A stretch of 64,000 bases of DNA. Source: Inediibacterium massiliense (GTDB lineage: Bacteria > Bacillota > Clostridia > Peptostreptococcales > Thermotaleaceae). A model generated the notes under the pieces. It saw only the letters and a program-made list of their open reading frames with translations. It did not search any database and had not been told where the DNA came from. The stretch is taken from positions 831,009-895,008 of the forward strand of contig NZ_LN876586.1 of assembly GCF_001282725.1 (NCBI RefSeq), written 5' to 3'. Positions within the stretch are counted from its first letter, which is position 1; every line of letters starts with the position of its first letter. This document shows, in pieces, positions 26,032 through 35,593 of this stretch. Both the position numbers and the translations under genes were made by a program.

Positions 26032-26721
26032 ATGAACATTATATTTGAAGATCAACATATTATAGTTGTACAAAAGCCACCAAAGGTTCCTTCACAAAGT
26101 GATCAAACATTTGATTTAGATATGTTAAGTATGATTAAAGCATATTTAAAGGAAAAGTACCCATCTGCAAAAGATCCATATATAGGACTTGTTCATAGAC
26201 TAGACCGACCTGTTGGAGGAGTGATGGTATTTGCAAAGACCAAAGAGGATAATGCAAGACTTTCTGAACAAATTAGAACCAAAAAGTTTAATAAAAAATA
26301 TTATGTTGTAGTTTGTGGGAAACCAGAAAATACAAAAGGAGAATTAAGAAACTATTTGAAAAAGCTTAGAGATTTAAATATGTCAAAGGTAGTAACGGAT
26401 AAGTCAAAAGCTGGTAAAGAAGCTATACTTGAGTATGAGTGGATAGATAGTGTAGATACAGATGAATATGGAACTTTAAGTCTTTTAGAGGTCGATCTAA
26501 AGACAGGCAGGCATCATCAAATTCGTGTTCAGCTCTCTCATGCCAATTTATCTATATGGGGAGACAATAAATATAATAAAACATTTGTGAAAATGAAGAA
26601 ATGGACACAAATTGCTCTTTGGGCCTATAGTCTTTCTTTTTATCATCCGAAGGATCAAAAGTTTATGACATTTGAATCTAAACCAACAGAAGAATATCCT
26701 TTTGCGCTTTTTAAAATCTAG
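26032..26721 (+). CDS. RluA-family pseudouridine synthase
   Basis: 229 residues. The catalytic motif is HRLDRPVGGVMVFAKT with the Asp near residue 64. It also has GRHHQIRVQLSH, IWGDNKY and IALWAYSLSF, standard for RluA-type synthases that isomerise uridines in rRNA or tRNA. It lacks the N-terminal S4 RNA-binding domain, so it belongs to the short group (RluA/TruC-like). The exact RNA target cannot be given. A terminator follows. Confidence 0.92.
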   Translation: MNIIFEDQHIIVVQKPPKVPSQSDQTFDLDMLSMIKAYLKEKYPSAKDPYIGLVHRLDRPVGGVMVFAKTKEDNARLSEQIRTKKFNKKYYVVVCGKPENTKGELRNYLKKLRDLNMSKVVTDKSKAGKEAILEYEWIDSVDTDEYGTLSLLEVDLKTGRHHQIRVQLSHANLSIWGDNKYNKTFVKMKKWTQIALWAYSLSFYHPKDQKFMTFESKPTEEYPFALFKI

Positions 26722-26734
26722 AATAGAAAAGATC

Positions 26735-26772
26735 AAACCTCTTAAGAAATTGTAACTTCTTAAGAGGTTTTT
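26735..26772 (+). terminator. Terminator after the pseudouridine synthase gene
   Basis: AAACCTCTTAAGAA pairs with TTCTTAAGAGGTTT and is followed by TT-rich sequence. Confidence 0.8.
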
Positions 26773-26837
26773 AGATAAAGATAAGAACAAAAGTTATTAA
26801 CCGTTCCTCGAATCCTTACAGCATAATGTTTTTGTAA

Positions 26838-29039
26838 TTACTTTGTTTTATTTTGATCAAAATAAGGAGGTTCATGAATGAATGCTTTTAATATATCTTT
26901 TGTAGAATCTATGGTTTTAACAAATTTAGCTGTATAGATTATATTATCTTTTTTCCATATATAGCATTGTTGTAAATTTTCTTTAAAGACAAAAATTTTC
27001 ATATGATCTATATAGATGGTATTTGCTTTGTCTTTTGTTTCTCTATCGTATCCGTTTTTTTCTAAAAAGTCATATCGATAAGGAGCTTTTGTTTGATAAA
27101 ATTCTATTTTTTGTGTAGAATCATTTTTATTTTCAAATATGGTTTTTATTCTAGACCAAGGCTCAGTATCAAAATAGCATGATTCACCAGTGTTTGAAGA
27201 TGTAGCAGTAAATTTCCCAGGCAATTGTAGAGGAAACTTTGGAATAAAGCCAAGAATATTTTGAGCTCTTTTTAAGTCTTTACTTCCGTATATATATAAA
27301 TGGTTTTTCCATGACTCGGATTCATAGCTCATATTTTGTAATTCTTTAGGATATTTTAAAGAGGATAAAATTACTTTCATATCATCTTGAGAAACTTGTC
27401 GTTCACTGGAGTCCCCATAATAAGAAGTATCTTTACAATAATAATTGATACTATACCAAATACCATTATCTTCCCATATAAAATCTTTAAGAATAAAATT
27501 ACTAATAGGTATACGTTTTGAATTTTTAGTATTATTTTTTTCTAATTTTTGAATACCTTCTTTTGTCCACTCAAAGTGAGTTTGGGTAGTGACACGAGTA
27601 CCATGAATATTGCCAATAATCATAGGTTCTAGGATAGTTTTTGTACTGATTTTTTCACCATAAGTACCTATAGAGGTATCATTAGAAATTTTATGATCTA
27701 AAAGTTTTGTTTTAGAGATGATCAGACGAAAGGCAGAAGTATCCACAACATTTGCTACATCAAAGCTTATATTTAATTGATCTTTATGTAAAGAGATGTC
27801 TCCAAAAGTATATTTGTTGGTTATGAAATCAGGAACTTTAAAGTCAAAATCTACAAAATCCATTGCTCGCTCTAAGGTATTAAAATGCTTATTAGATGTG
27901 TTTAAATTAAATTCTTGATTGGAATATTTTATCTGGGCATTCGTAAGTGTAATAGAACTAAGTAAAATTAATATACTAAGGGCTAAAACAGATATTTTGT
28001 AAGAGCCTTTTTTAAAATTTTTAATCATGATAATTCTCCTTTTCAGTTCATGCTGACTTTGATAAAAATGTGTAGAAAGCATTTTTTGGCTATGATGGGT
28101 AGAAAAAATTTTAGAGAGTTGAATAAGAGTGAAACCATAAGAAATGGATTCATCAGGCTTTAGCATTTCAAGAACATAAGCATCACATGCTAGTTCTCTA
28201 TCTACTCTCATTTTTTTCATTGCAAACCATACAATAGGATTAAACCAATGAAATAGAATAGCTATTGTAGAAAATAAGTTTAAAAATAAATCTTTTCTTT
28301 TATAATGACCTAATTCATGTAAAAGAATATGAATGAGCTGATGATCATGTAAGTTATTGAATAAATTTTTACATAGATAAATATTAGGATGAAAAAATCC
28401 ATAAATAAATGGGCTTTTTAGTGATGGGCCATTATAAACTGAGATATCTTTATGGATATTTAATTTTTTTTTGCAGATATTCAAAAGATTTATGATCTGA
28501 GGGTCACTGATTTTGTCATAAGATCTTATTTTTTTATTAAACTGAATGAAAGCTAGTAAAAGAAAGATGGCTATAGATAAAAAACCAATACACCAAATAT
28601 ATGAACATATAGTGAAAAAATTTTTAGTAGATAATCTTGTGAAATGATTTTTTTTATTTTCTAGATGATGAACATTTTCTATGAAATAAGAATCTTTTTC
28701 AGTATATTGATTTTGTGTATTGTTTAAATCAAAATTTATTTTCATAGGATTTAAGTTTCTGTCTAAATAGGTTAAATATTCATGTTGAAAAGGTATAGAC
28801 CCATTATATTCTGATAAATTGCTATAGCTTGTAGGGAAAAGATTTAACCAACTAAAATGACTTTCCAAAGAAAAAGGAATTAATAATTTTATTAATACTA
28901 AGAGCCATAAAGCATGACAAAACCTAGGATTAAGATAATTTTTTAAAATTTTTTGAATGCATAAAATAAGAATGATGATCATTGTACCTATAAAAGAAGC
29001 AGACAAAATCCATAAAAAAATTATCTCTATTAAATTCAT
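26838..29039 (-). CDS. BlaR1/MecR1-like M56 membrane metalloprotease
   Basis: 733 residues. The N-terminal half is a membrane-embedded M56 peptidase: helices at the start, then HELGH near residue 240 within LLHELGHYKRKDLF, and HWFNPIVWFAMKKMRVDREL, which supplies a further zinc ligand. The C-terminal about 400 residues follow one more helix (ISVLALSILILLSSITLTNA) and face outside. They are not a penicillin-binding sensor as in BlaR1: no SxxK/SDN/KTG set is seen. This suggests sensing of another envelope signal. It overlaps its blaI-type partner by 4 bases. BlaR-type proteases trigger removal of BlaI from DNA. Confidence 0.85.
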   Translation of the reverse strand: MNLIEIIFLWILSASFIGTMIIILILCIQKILKNYLNPRFCHALWLLVLIKLLIPFSLESHFSWLNLFPTSYSNLSEYNGSIPFQHEYLTYLDRNLNPMKINFDLNNTQNQYTEKDSYFIENVHHLENKKNHFTRLSTKNFFTICSYIWCIGFLSIAIFLLLAFIQFNKKIRSYDKISDPQIINLLNICKKKLNIHKDISVYNGPSLKSPFIYGFFHPNIYLCKNLFNNLHDHQLIHILLHELGHYKRKDLFLNLFSTIAILFHWFNPIVWFAMKKMRVDRELACDAYVLEMLKPDESISYGFTLIQLSKIFSTHHSQKMLSTHFYQSQHELKRRIIMIKNFKKGSYKISVLALSILILLSSITLTNAQIKYSNQEFNLNTSNKHFNTLERAMDFVDFDFKVPDFITNKYTFGDISLHKDQLNISFDVANVVDTSAFRLIISKTKLLDHKISNDTSIGTYGEKISTKTILEPMIIGNIHGTRVTTQTHFEWTKEGIQKLEKNNTKNSKRIPISNFILKDFIWEDNGIWYSINYYCKDTSYYGDSSERQVSQDDMKVILSSLKYPKELQNMSYESESWKNHLYIYGSKDLKRAQNILGFIPKFPLQLPGKFTATSSNTGESCYFDTEPWSRIKTIFENKNDSTQKIEFYQTKAPYRYDFLEKNGYDRETKDKANTIYIDHMKIFVFKENLQQCYIWKKDNIIYTAKFVKTIDSTKDILKAFIHEPPYFDQNKTK

Positions 29040-29446
29040 AGATCCTTCTCCTTTTCACTTAAAGAATGAAGATCCTCTTTCTTTTCTTCTAAAATTTTTT
29101 GAAGGGTTTCAATTTCTTTAGTGGATAAATTTTCTTCTTCTAAAAATTTTGAAAAAAGCATACTCAACGCACCATCGTACATTTTTTGAAGGAAAGAACT
29201 GTTTTCTACTTTTACATATTCATCATAAGATATTAAAGGAAAATAGAGATAGTTTTTCCCATGTTTTTGAAAACTAATCACTTCTTTTTTTAGAAGCCTA
29301 TTGATAAATGTTTTGATGGTTTGATTAGACCAATTCATTTTATCGTCTAGTAAAGAGATGATATCATTAGATGATAAAGGATGATTTTTCCATAAAAGTT
29401 TCATAATTTCTAATTCTGATTCAGATATTTTAGGAATAGGATGCAT
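29036..29446 (-). CDS. BlaI/MecI-family repressor
   Basis: About 136 residues. A winged-helix DNA-binding domain (KISESELEIMKLLWKNHPLS, then WSNQTIKTFINRLLKKEVIS) is followed by a dimerisation tail. Family members repress their own operon until cleaved through the cognate BlaR-type protease. I chose the ATG at 29446, with GGAGG 8 bases upstream; the ATG at 29461 is part of that site. Two TACA/TGTA dyads lie just upstream (29471-29512), consistent with autorepression. No beta-lactamase gene is nearby. Confidence 0.9.
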   Translation of the reverse strand: MHPIPKISESELEIMKLLWKNHPLSSNDIISLLDDKMNWSNQTIKTFINRLLKKEVISFQKHGKNYLYFPLISYDEYVKVENSSFLQKMYDGALSMLFSKFLEEENLSTKEIETLQKILEEKKEDLHSLSEKEKDL

Positions 29447-29470
29447 AGAAGATACCTCCATATTAGTTTT

Positions 29471-29486
29471 GTTTACAAATGTAAAC
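29471..29486 (-). promoter_or_regulatory. BlaI-type operator 1
   Basis: The perfect dyad GTTTACAAATGTAAAC (arms GTTTACA and TGTAAAC) matches the BlaI/MecI core TACA-N2-TGTA form. It lies 25 bases upstream of the repressor start. Confidence 0.8.
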
Positions 29487-29496
29487 TATAACCAAA

Positions 29497-29512
29497 GTTT
29501 ACACTTGTAAAC
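29497..29512 (-). promoter_or_regulatory. BlaI-type operator 2
   Basis: GTTTACACTTGTAAAC, a second dyad with the same arms, centred 26 bases from the first. Paired operators of this spacing are typical of BlaI-controlled promoters. Confidence 0.8.
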
Positions 29513-29683
29513 GATGATTGTCAATAGAAATGAAAGATGATTTAGAAATCATTTTTTAAAAATTTTAGTTTTAAATGAGTTTATATGAAAGCATAAAAAT
29601 TCTGAAATATCCTTAAATGCTTAACTATGGTATTATGGAAAAATGTGTTAAAATAAAAACATGAACTAGAAGGAGGGATATAA

Positions 29684-30658
29684 ATGCAGGAATGGTTTAG
29701 AGGTAAAATATCTGATGCAACTGTATTAGATCTTTCTGTAGAAGTATATAGAAAGAAATTAAAAAGTATTATTGGATATCAAATATTATTTACAATTATT
29801 ATGATACTTTTATTTGTAGTAGGAATGTTTGTAATCGTTCCTATGATAACATGGATTACATTAGAAGGAGCAGGTGGACTATTTAGTTTTGTAGTATTTG
29901 TAGTGATAATGATTATATTGTTAGGAACATTAATGGGTATGAATAAGGCAGGAATTTTTTATATGGTATATAGCTATATAAATGGAGAAAATTTATGTGC
30001 TTCTGAGGGTGTTGGAAAAGCTTTCTCAAGCTTTAAACAAGTATTTAGGTTAGTATGTGCTTTTTCTATATGTGTATTACCTATCTTAATCATTTTAGGA
30101 TTGGGCGGTATGACTGTTACAACTATTACTCTATGGCAAAGTAAGATGGCTTCTAGCACCTTAACAGCTATTTTAATAGGTGGAGTATTATTTTCAGTTG
30201 TATCTGCTATTTTAGGAAGTTATTTGTTTTATTCACTTCATATTGCGATATTTGATCATGAAAAAGGATTTGCATCTATGAAAAAAAGTATACAATTTGC
30301 AAAGGGTGAGGTTTTAAGAAATGCTTTTAGAGTTTTTAGTATATTCATATTTGAGTGGGGCGTGAGTATTTCTTTTTATTCAGCTATAGCAGCTATATCT
30401 GCGTTAGTATATTTTTTATTAGGAAAAGTAGCAGGAGGAGAATCTATTATAACTCAAATCATGCTTTGGGGAGATAAATTAAAGGTTCCTTTAGATTTTA
30501 TACTAGGAATTCTATTAGCACCTATGTCTTCTATTATTTGGACTTTTTATTATATGAATATGAAATATAAAAAAGAAGGACTAAAAATACATAATATGAT
30601 GGATGAACTTGAGGAAGAAGAAGAACTTCCTAAAAGTATAGATATACATTATGAATAA
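29684..30658 (+). CDS. Polytopic membrane protein at the head of a MoxR/DUF58 operon
   Basis: 324 residues with about six membrane segments and a charged cytoplasmic tail (MMDELEEEEELPKSIDIHYE). It resembles the membrane proteins (DUF975- or GlpQ-associated type) often placed before DUF4129 genes, but no family is certain. It has an AAGGAGGG site and a gap of 12 bases to the next gene, and it begins a run of five co-directional, tightly spaced genes ending with the DUF58 gene. Confidence 0.7.
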   Translation: MQEWFRGKISDATVLDLSVEVYRKKLKSIIGYQILFTIIMILLFVVGMFVIVPMITWITLEGAGGLFSFVVFVVIMIILLGTLMGMNKAGIFYMVYSYINGENLCASEGVGKAFSSFKQVFRLVCAFSICVLPILIILGLGGMTVTTITLWQSKMASSTLTAILIGGVLFSVVSAILGSYLFYSLHIAIFDHEKGFASMKKSIQFAKGEVLRNAFRVFSIFIFEWGVSISFYSAIAAISALVYFLLGKVAGGESIITQIMLWGDKLKVPLDFILGILLAPMSSIIWTFYYMNMKYKKEGLKIHNMMDELEEEEELPKSIDIHYE

Positions 30659-30670
30659 AGGAGAAAATAA

Positions 30671-31312
30671 GTGAAAGTTATGACTATTTCCTCAAAAGAA
30701 GTGTTTGAAAAAGCAGTAGATGAAGTGATTCATAGTTCTAAATATATGCATCTTCAAGAGAAGGAGAGTATATGGGAAAAAATTGTTGAAAAAATATTGC
30801 ATTTATTGGATAAAGGATTAGAAAAAGGATATCCCCATTCTCATATGAATTCTCAAGGTTCTCAAAGCTTTTTTATCATAATTGCTTTCATTTTTATAGG
30901 TATATTAATTTATTATACATTTTCATCAAAACAAGATAAAGATTTAAATAAAAAAGAAATTTATGGAGAAGAAATTGATGAAAGAACTACTTATGAAAGT
31001 TTGTGTGAAAAAGCTCAAAACTTTGAAAAAAATAATAATTATAAAGAAGCTATAAGATATTATTTTATCAGTATATTGATTTTAATGAATGAAAAATCTT
31101 TATGTTTTTTAGATGATACAAAAACAAATGATGAAATTATAACAGAATTAAAGATAAAAAAATTTAAAGAAGTAAGATTATTTAAGAATATAGGAGATTA
31201 TTTTTACTATATTTGGTATGGAGATAAACCAGTTGTAAAAGAGCGATATATGAATTATAAAGAAACAGTAAATGACCTTTTTTTGGAGGTTTACAATTAT
31301 CATGAAGAATAA
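30671..31312 (+). CDS. DUF4129-domain membrane protein
   Basis: 213 residues. One central membrane helix (FFIIIAFIFIGILIYYTF) precedes a cytoplasmic helical domain with YKEAIRYYFISILILMNEK and GDYFYYIWYGDKPVVKERY, the pattern of DUF4129. In other bacteria this domain accompanies MoxR, DUF58 and transglutaminase proteins in envelope-related operons. The start is GTG at 30671, with AAGGAG upstream. It overlaps the next gene by 11 bases. Confidence 0.75.
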   Translation: MKVMTISSKEVFEKAVDEVIHSSKYMHLQEKESIWEKIVEKILHLLDKGLEKGYPHSHMNSQGSQSFFIIIAFIFIGILIYYTFSSKQDKDLNKKEIYGEEIDERTTYESLCEKAQNFEKNNNYKEAIRYYFISILILMNEKSLCFLDDTKTNDEIITELKIKKFKEVRLFKNIGDYFYYIWYGDKPVVKERYMNYKETVNDLFLEVYNYHEE

Positions 31313-32300
31313 AAAAAAAGGAATAGCTTTGGTATTGATCATTGTATTTTTAGTGGCAAATTATTATTTTCATATTATAGATCGAAGTATTGGGGAAAAC
31401 AGTCAAAATAATAAGGCACTACCTCTCAATACTTCTTATGAGGGGGTATCTATTTTTTATGATACACTTAAAAGTCTAGAATATTCTGTAGCAGTTCAGG
31501 GAGAAAATTTTCTAGAACATGGTTATGAAGATATTTATATTATTACTGAAGGTAAGTATGATAAAAATTTTGATATAAAAAAAGCACAAGATTGGATCAA
31601 AAATGGAGGAAAATTGATTTATCTAACAGAAGATTATAAAAAATATTCATATTCTAATATTTTAAAACAATATAAAGACAAAGCTTATTTATATCAAATC
31701 AAAAAAGGGAAATTGTTAATAGGAGATATAAATTTAATTACAAATAAAACTTTATTTAAGAATAAAGAAGGTGCCTATTTTATTTTAAATTGCATAAAAG
31801 ATTTAAATGGAAATATTTATTTTAATGAATATTATAGATTTGAACAAGGAGAGTATCCATCTTTGTATAAAAATCTTCCTATACATATAAAAATAGTACT
31901 TTTTCAGATACTATTGCTTATCATAGGAGTTATTTGGTATTTAGGAAAAAGGTTTGGAAAAGCAAAAGAAATTTTAGATGAAATAGAAAGAGGAGAAAAT
32001 GAATATTTATATGCAGCTGCTAATCTTTATGAAAAAGCAGGATGGACCAATGAAATTTATCATGTATTTTATAAAGAATTTGAAAATGAATATAAAAAGA
32101 ATTTTAAACAATCGAGCTTACCTAGAGATTGGATAGATGTATGGAAAAAAAATCATCTTTCATGTGAAGAAGAGGCTATGAGGGTATTTCAAAATAAAAA
32201 TAAAGATATAGGTATGATTTATGACCTAGATAAGATGACTCAAATGCTAATAAAAAGGAGAGAAGGGGCTTGGAAGAAATTAAAACAAAGGAATTTGTAA
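31302..32300 (+). CDS. DUF4350-type membrane protein
   Basis: About 332 residues. An N-terminal membrane helix precedes an extracytoplasmic alpha/beta domain with YEGVSIFYDTLKSLEYSVAV and WIKNGGKLIYLTED, as in DUF4350 proteins. A second helix (VLFQILLLIIGVIWYLGKRF) and a cytoplasmic tail follow. It always occurs with MoxR/DUF58 partners. I chose the ATG at 31302, which has TGGAGG upstream inside the end of the previous gene. It overlaps the moxR-type gene by 31 bases. Confidence 0.75.
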   Translation: MKNKKKGIALVLIIVFLVANYYFHIIDRSIGENSQNNKALPLNTSYEGVSIFYDTLKSLEYSVAVQGENFLEHGYEDIYIITEGKYDKNFDIKKAQDWIKNGGKLIYLTEDYKKYSYSNILKQYKDKAYLYQIKKGKLLIGDINLITNKTLFKNKEGAYFILNCIKDLNGNIYFNEYYRFEQGEYPSLYKNLPIHIKIVLFQILLLIIGVIWYLGKRFGKAKEILDEIERGENEYLYAAANLYEKAGWTNEIYHVFYKEFENEYKKNFKQSSLPRDWIDVWKKNHLSCEEEAMRVFQNKNKDIGMIYDLDKMTQMLIKRREGAWKKLKQRNL

Positions 32301-33223
32301 GAAGCATAAAAAAAGAATTAAAAAAAGTAATTGTAGAGCAAGAAGAAGTAATAGATTTAATACTTATTGCTATATTTACAAAAGGCCATGCTCTATTAGA
32401 AGGGGTCCCAGGTCTTGGAAAAACCTTATTAATAAAATCTTTAGCAAAAACTATGGGAATAGATTTTAAAAGAGTACAATTTACACCAGACTTGATGCCT
32501 TCAGATATTACAGGAGCAAGCATTTACAATACCAAAGAAAGAGAGTTTGAATTTAAAAAGGGGCCTATATTTACAAATCTTTTGCTAGGAGATGAGATCA
32601 ATAGAACACCTCCTAAGACACAAGCTGGTTTACTTCAAGCTATGGAAGAAAAAATGGTAACAATGGATGGAGTAAGCTATGTATTAAAGGAGCCTTTTAT
32701 TGTTTTTGCTACTCAAAATCCAATAGAATATGAAGGAACATATCCTTTGCCAGAAGCTCTTTTAGATAGATTTTTAATGAAAATATATATAGAGTACCCT
32801 TCTATAGAAGGAGAAAAAGAGATTATTAAAAGATATCATGAAGGTTTTGATAAAACATTAGAGAAGGTGTCTATTGAGTCAATTGGAGGAATACAAGATA
32901 TTTTAGAATGTCAAGAAGAGGTACGAAAAGTTTTGGTTGAAGATCATTTACTTACTTATATTGTAGAAATTATTAAAGAAACAAGACAATTTCCTTTTGT
33001 AGAAATAGGAAGTAGTCCAAGAGGGGCTATTGCACTACTTGAGACATCTAAAGCAAATGCTTTATTAATGGAGCGTGATTTTTTAATCCCAGAAGATATA
33101 AAAAAAATGGCGTATCCTGTATTAAGACATAGATTGATTTTAAAACCAGAAGCTTATGTAGAAGGTATTCAAACAGAGGATGTAATCCGTGAAATTTTAT
33201 CTAATGTGAAGGTTCCCCGCTAA
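32270..33223 (+). CDS. MoxR-family AAA+ ATPase
   Basis: 317 residues. Walker A GVPGLGKTLL near residue 45, the MoxR box RVQFTPDLMPSDITGA, Walker B LLGDEINRTPPKTQAGLLQAM, sensor 1 FATQNPIEYEGTYPLPEA and arginine-rich SPRGAIALLETSKA. MoxR ATPases work with DUF58 and vWA-domain partners as chaperones or regulators of envelope complexes. The start appears to be TTG at 32270, with AAAAGGAG upstream. It is followed 13 bases later by the DUF58 gene. Confidence 0.93.
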   Translation: MEEIKTKEFVRSIKKELKKVIVEQEEVIDLILIAIFTKGHALLEGVPGLGKTLLIKSLAKTMGIDFKRVQFTPDLMPSDITGASIYNTKEREFEFKKGPIFTNLLLGDEINRTPPKTQAGLLQAMEEKMVTMDGVSYVLKEPFIVFATQNPIEYEGTYPLPEALLDRFLMKIYIEYPSIEGEKEIIKRYHEGFDKTLEKVSIESIGGIQDILECQEEVRKVLVEDHLLTYIVEIIKETRQFPFVEIGSSPRGAIALLETSKANALLMERDFLIPEDIKKMAYPVLRHRLILKPEAYVEGIQTEDVIREILSNVKVPR

Positions 33224-33236
33224 GGGTGGTGAAAAT

Positions 33237-34547
33237 ATGTCTATTACAAGATTGTTTTTAGGATTATTAGCTTTAGGGATTTTCATTATAGGAGCAAGTA
33301 TTAAAGCTCAATTATTTATAGAAAGCTTTATTTTTTATAATGGAATTTTATGCATATTGATGATTGTTGATTATTGGATGACTCCTACTAAAAATGTTTT
33401 TGAAATAGAGAGAATAGGAGATCAAAAGTTATCTTTACTAGAAGAAGAAAAGATATCCATAAAAATATACAATAAAAGCAAAAAGATAGCTCATATTCAT
33501 GTATTACATGATTTTCCACAATCTTTTTTATATAAAGAGGATATAATAAAAGATTTTATTTTTCCTCATGATCAAAAGGAATTTGTATGGAATATCAAAC
33601 CTAGTGAAAGAGGAGCATTTTTTCTTGAAGAAATTTACATAAGAAGAAGAGGTATATTAGGGCTTATTACAAAAGATATATTATTGAAAAATAAAGAAGA
33701 ATATAAGGTATATCCTAGTCTTAAAAATTTAAAAAAATATCATATGATGCTTACAAAAGAAAATATTTTATATGGGCAAAATCATATTATAAAAAAAAGA
33801 TCAGAGGGAAAAGAATTTGAAAGCTTAAGAGAATATATAAAAGGAGATGATATTCGAAAAATCAATTGGATGAAAAGTGCAAGAGAAAATAAATTGATGG
33901 TGAATCAATATGAACCTGAAAATAATAAACATATTTATATTTTATTAGATATAGGAAGGACTATGAGTTATAGAGTCAATAAATACAGCAAACTAGATTT
34001 AGCCATTAATGCTTCTGTTTTTTTATCTGATGTAGTTTGTCATAATAAAGACCAGTCAGGACTTATTGTATTTAATACAAAGGTAGATACCTATATAAAA
34101 CCGTCTAAAGGGGATTATCATAGAAATCAAATATTAGAAGCACTATACCATGTGAAGGGAACAAAACTTACATCTAATTATGATGAGGTATTATTTTCTT
34201 TGAGTAAACATGAAAAAAGAAGAAGTTTAATATGTATGTTTACAGATATAGATACATTGCAAGAAGTTTACTATGTGGAAAAAGGATTAGAATATATAAC
34301 AAAAAAGCATTGTGTGATTATATTTTTAGTTAAAGATGAAAAAATAGACAATATCATTAACCAAGTAGTACAAGACAAAAAAGATGCTTATCAAAAGGGA
34401 ATGGCTTATGAAATGAAAAATGAAAAAAGAAAGATTATAAAAGCTTTAAATCAAAAGGGAATCATCTGTATAGAATGTGATCAAGAGGAGATTATCTATA
34501 AAGCCGTAAATGAATATATGAAAGTAAAAAATAGGGAAATGATTTAG
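33237..34547 (+). CDS. DUF58-domain protein (vWA-like)
   Basis: 436 residues. Two N-terminal membrane helices are followed by a beta domain and then the DUF58 signature, FESLREYIKGDDIRKINWMK near residue 200. A von Willebrand A-like domain then shows YILLDIGRTMSY (variant metal site) and LAINASVFLSDVVC. It is the usual partner of MoxR. The start is the ATG at 33237 behind GGGTGG. It ends the co-directional run; a convergent hairpin separates it from the SpoIIM-like gene. Confidence 0.88.
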   Translation: MSITRLFLGLLALGIFIIGASIKAQLFIESFIFYNGILCILMIVDYWMTPTKNVFEIERIGDQKLSLLEEEKISIKIYNKSKKIAHIHVLHDFPQSFLYKEDIIKDFIFPHDQKEFVWNIKPSERGAFFLEEIYIRRRGILGLITKDILLKNKEEYKVYPSLKNLKKYHMMLTKENILYGQNHIIKKRSEGKEFESLREYIKGDDIRKINWMKSARENKLMVNQYEPENNKHIYILLDIGRTMSYRVNKYSKLDLAINASVFLSDVVCHNKDQSGLIVFNTKVDTYIKPSKGDYHRNQILEALYHVKGTKLTSNYDEVLFSLSKHEKRRSLICMFTDIDTLQEVYYVEKGLEYITKKHCVIIFLVKDEKIDNIINQVVQDKKDAYQKGMAYEMKNEKRKIIKALNQKGIICIECDQEEIIYKAVNEYMKVKNREMI

Positions 34548-34577
34548 AACTATGAAGGATCATCTATAGAAAGTAAA

Positions 34578-34617
34578 AAATCCTTATAAAGGATGTCTTT
34601 GTTTATAAGGATTTAAA
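34578..34617. terminator. Bidirectional terminator between DUF58 and SpoIIM-like genes
   Basis: A perfect 13-bp dyad (AAATCCTTATAAA, 34578-34590, with 34602-34614) flanked by A/T runs on both sides. The stop codon of the minus-strand gene lies inside it. Confidence 0.75.
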
Positions 34618-35534
34618 AAGTATAGTGAAATTCCTATCAAAGTTAAGAAAGAAAAAAATAATTTGATGATAGGAGAAATAGATAATGGAGTAAAAAAACC
34701 TTCTATAATGGCTGCTATGATTAAGAATAGGATCGAACCTAATAATAGAAATACTCCTTCTTTTGCCATTTTTACTACAAAATCTAATCTTTTATATTTC
34801 CCGGGAATAAGAAGGGATTTTCCTAGAATCAAACCAGCACCGCCTGCAATAAATATGGCTGTAAGCTCTAATATACCATGAGGAAGAATCAAGGAAGCAT
34901 ATAAAAGAAGATCCCCTTTTAAAAATACCATACCTGTCAAAGCTCCTAACATACAGCCATTAAAGAACAATATATATATAGTACCTAATCCTAGAAATAT
35001 TCCGTATACAAAAGCTACCAGACTTACTCTTATATTATTGATCATAATTTGGCTAGACATTAAAGGATAATCCCATTCCTTTGGAGAAAATGTAAAATCA
35101 ATAGAATCTAATAAATCTTTAGGTAAAAAATACAAGCTAGTGGAAGAGTCATGAATGACCATAAAAAAGCTTATGAGTATGCCTAAAAGAAATATAAAAA
35201 AGCTAGACAATATAAATGGAAAATATGTATGAACTTTTTGAGGAAAGGTATGACATATAAAATTTTTAAAATCATACCAAGGATTTTTTTTCACTGTATA
35301 TAAATGATGGTGTGCATTTCCTATTAAAGCATTTAAATATTTTTCAAGATTAGATTTAGGGTAAAAGGTTCGAACATAACCTAAATGATGACTCGTTGTT
35401 CTAAAAAGATATAAAAAACGTTTTATTTCATTGAAATGAATAGATGAAATATTATTTTTACCAAAGAGAGATATGAGATTTTCTAGTTCTTCCCAGTATC
35501 TTTGATTTTTTTCAATAAATATATTTTCTTTCAA
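34584..35534 (-). CDS. SpoIIM-like (stage II sporulation protein M family) membrane protein
   Basis: About 316 residues. The N-terminal cytoplasmic helical part has the family pattern WEELENLISLFGK and FLYLFRTTSHHLGYVRTFYP. Five or so membrane helices follow, including NNIRVSLVAFVYGIFLGLGT, GALTGMVFL and LPHGILELTAIFIAGGAGL, the diagnostic SpoIIM/DUF95 motif. In such loci it acts beside RDD and MoxR partners, not necessarily in sporulation. The start is uncertain: GTG at 35543, ATG at 35540 or TTG at 35534; GAGGTG is best spaced for the TTG. Confidence 0.85.
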   Translation of the reverse strand: MKENIFIEKNQRYWEELENLISLFGKNNISSIHFNEIKRFLYLFRTTSHHLGYVRTFYPKSNLEKYLNALIGNAHHHLYTVKKNPWYDFKNFICHTFPQKVHTYFPFILSSFFIFLLGILISFFMVIHDSSTSLYFLPKDLLDSIDFTFSPKEWDYPLMSSQIMINNIRVSLVAFVYGIFLGLGTIYILFFNGCMLGALTGMVFLKGDLLLYASLILPHGILELTAIFIAGGAGLILGKSLLIPGKYKRLDFVVKMAKEGVFLLLGSILFLIIAAIIEGFFTPLSISPIIKLFFSFLTLIGISLYFLNPYKQRHPL

Positions 35535-35593
35535 AATCATCACCTCAATATTATTGTAACAAATTTCAATATGAGTAAAAAGGAGGAATTGTG

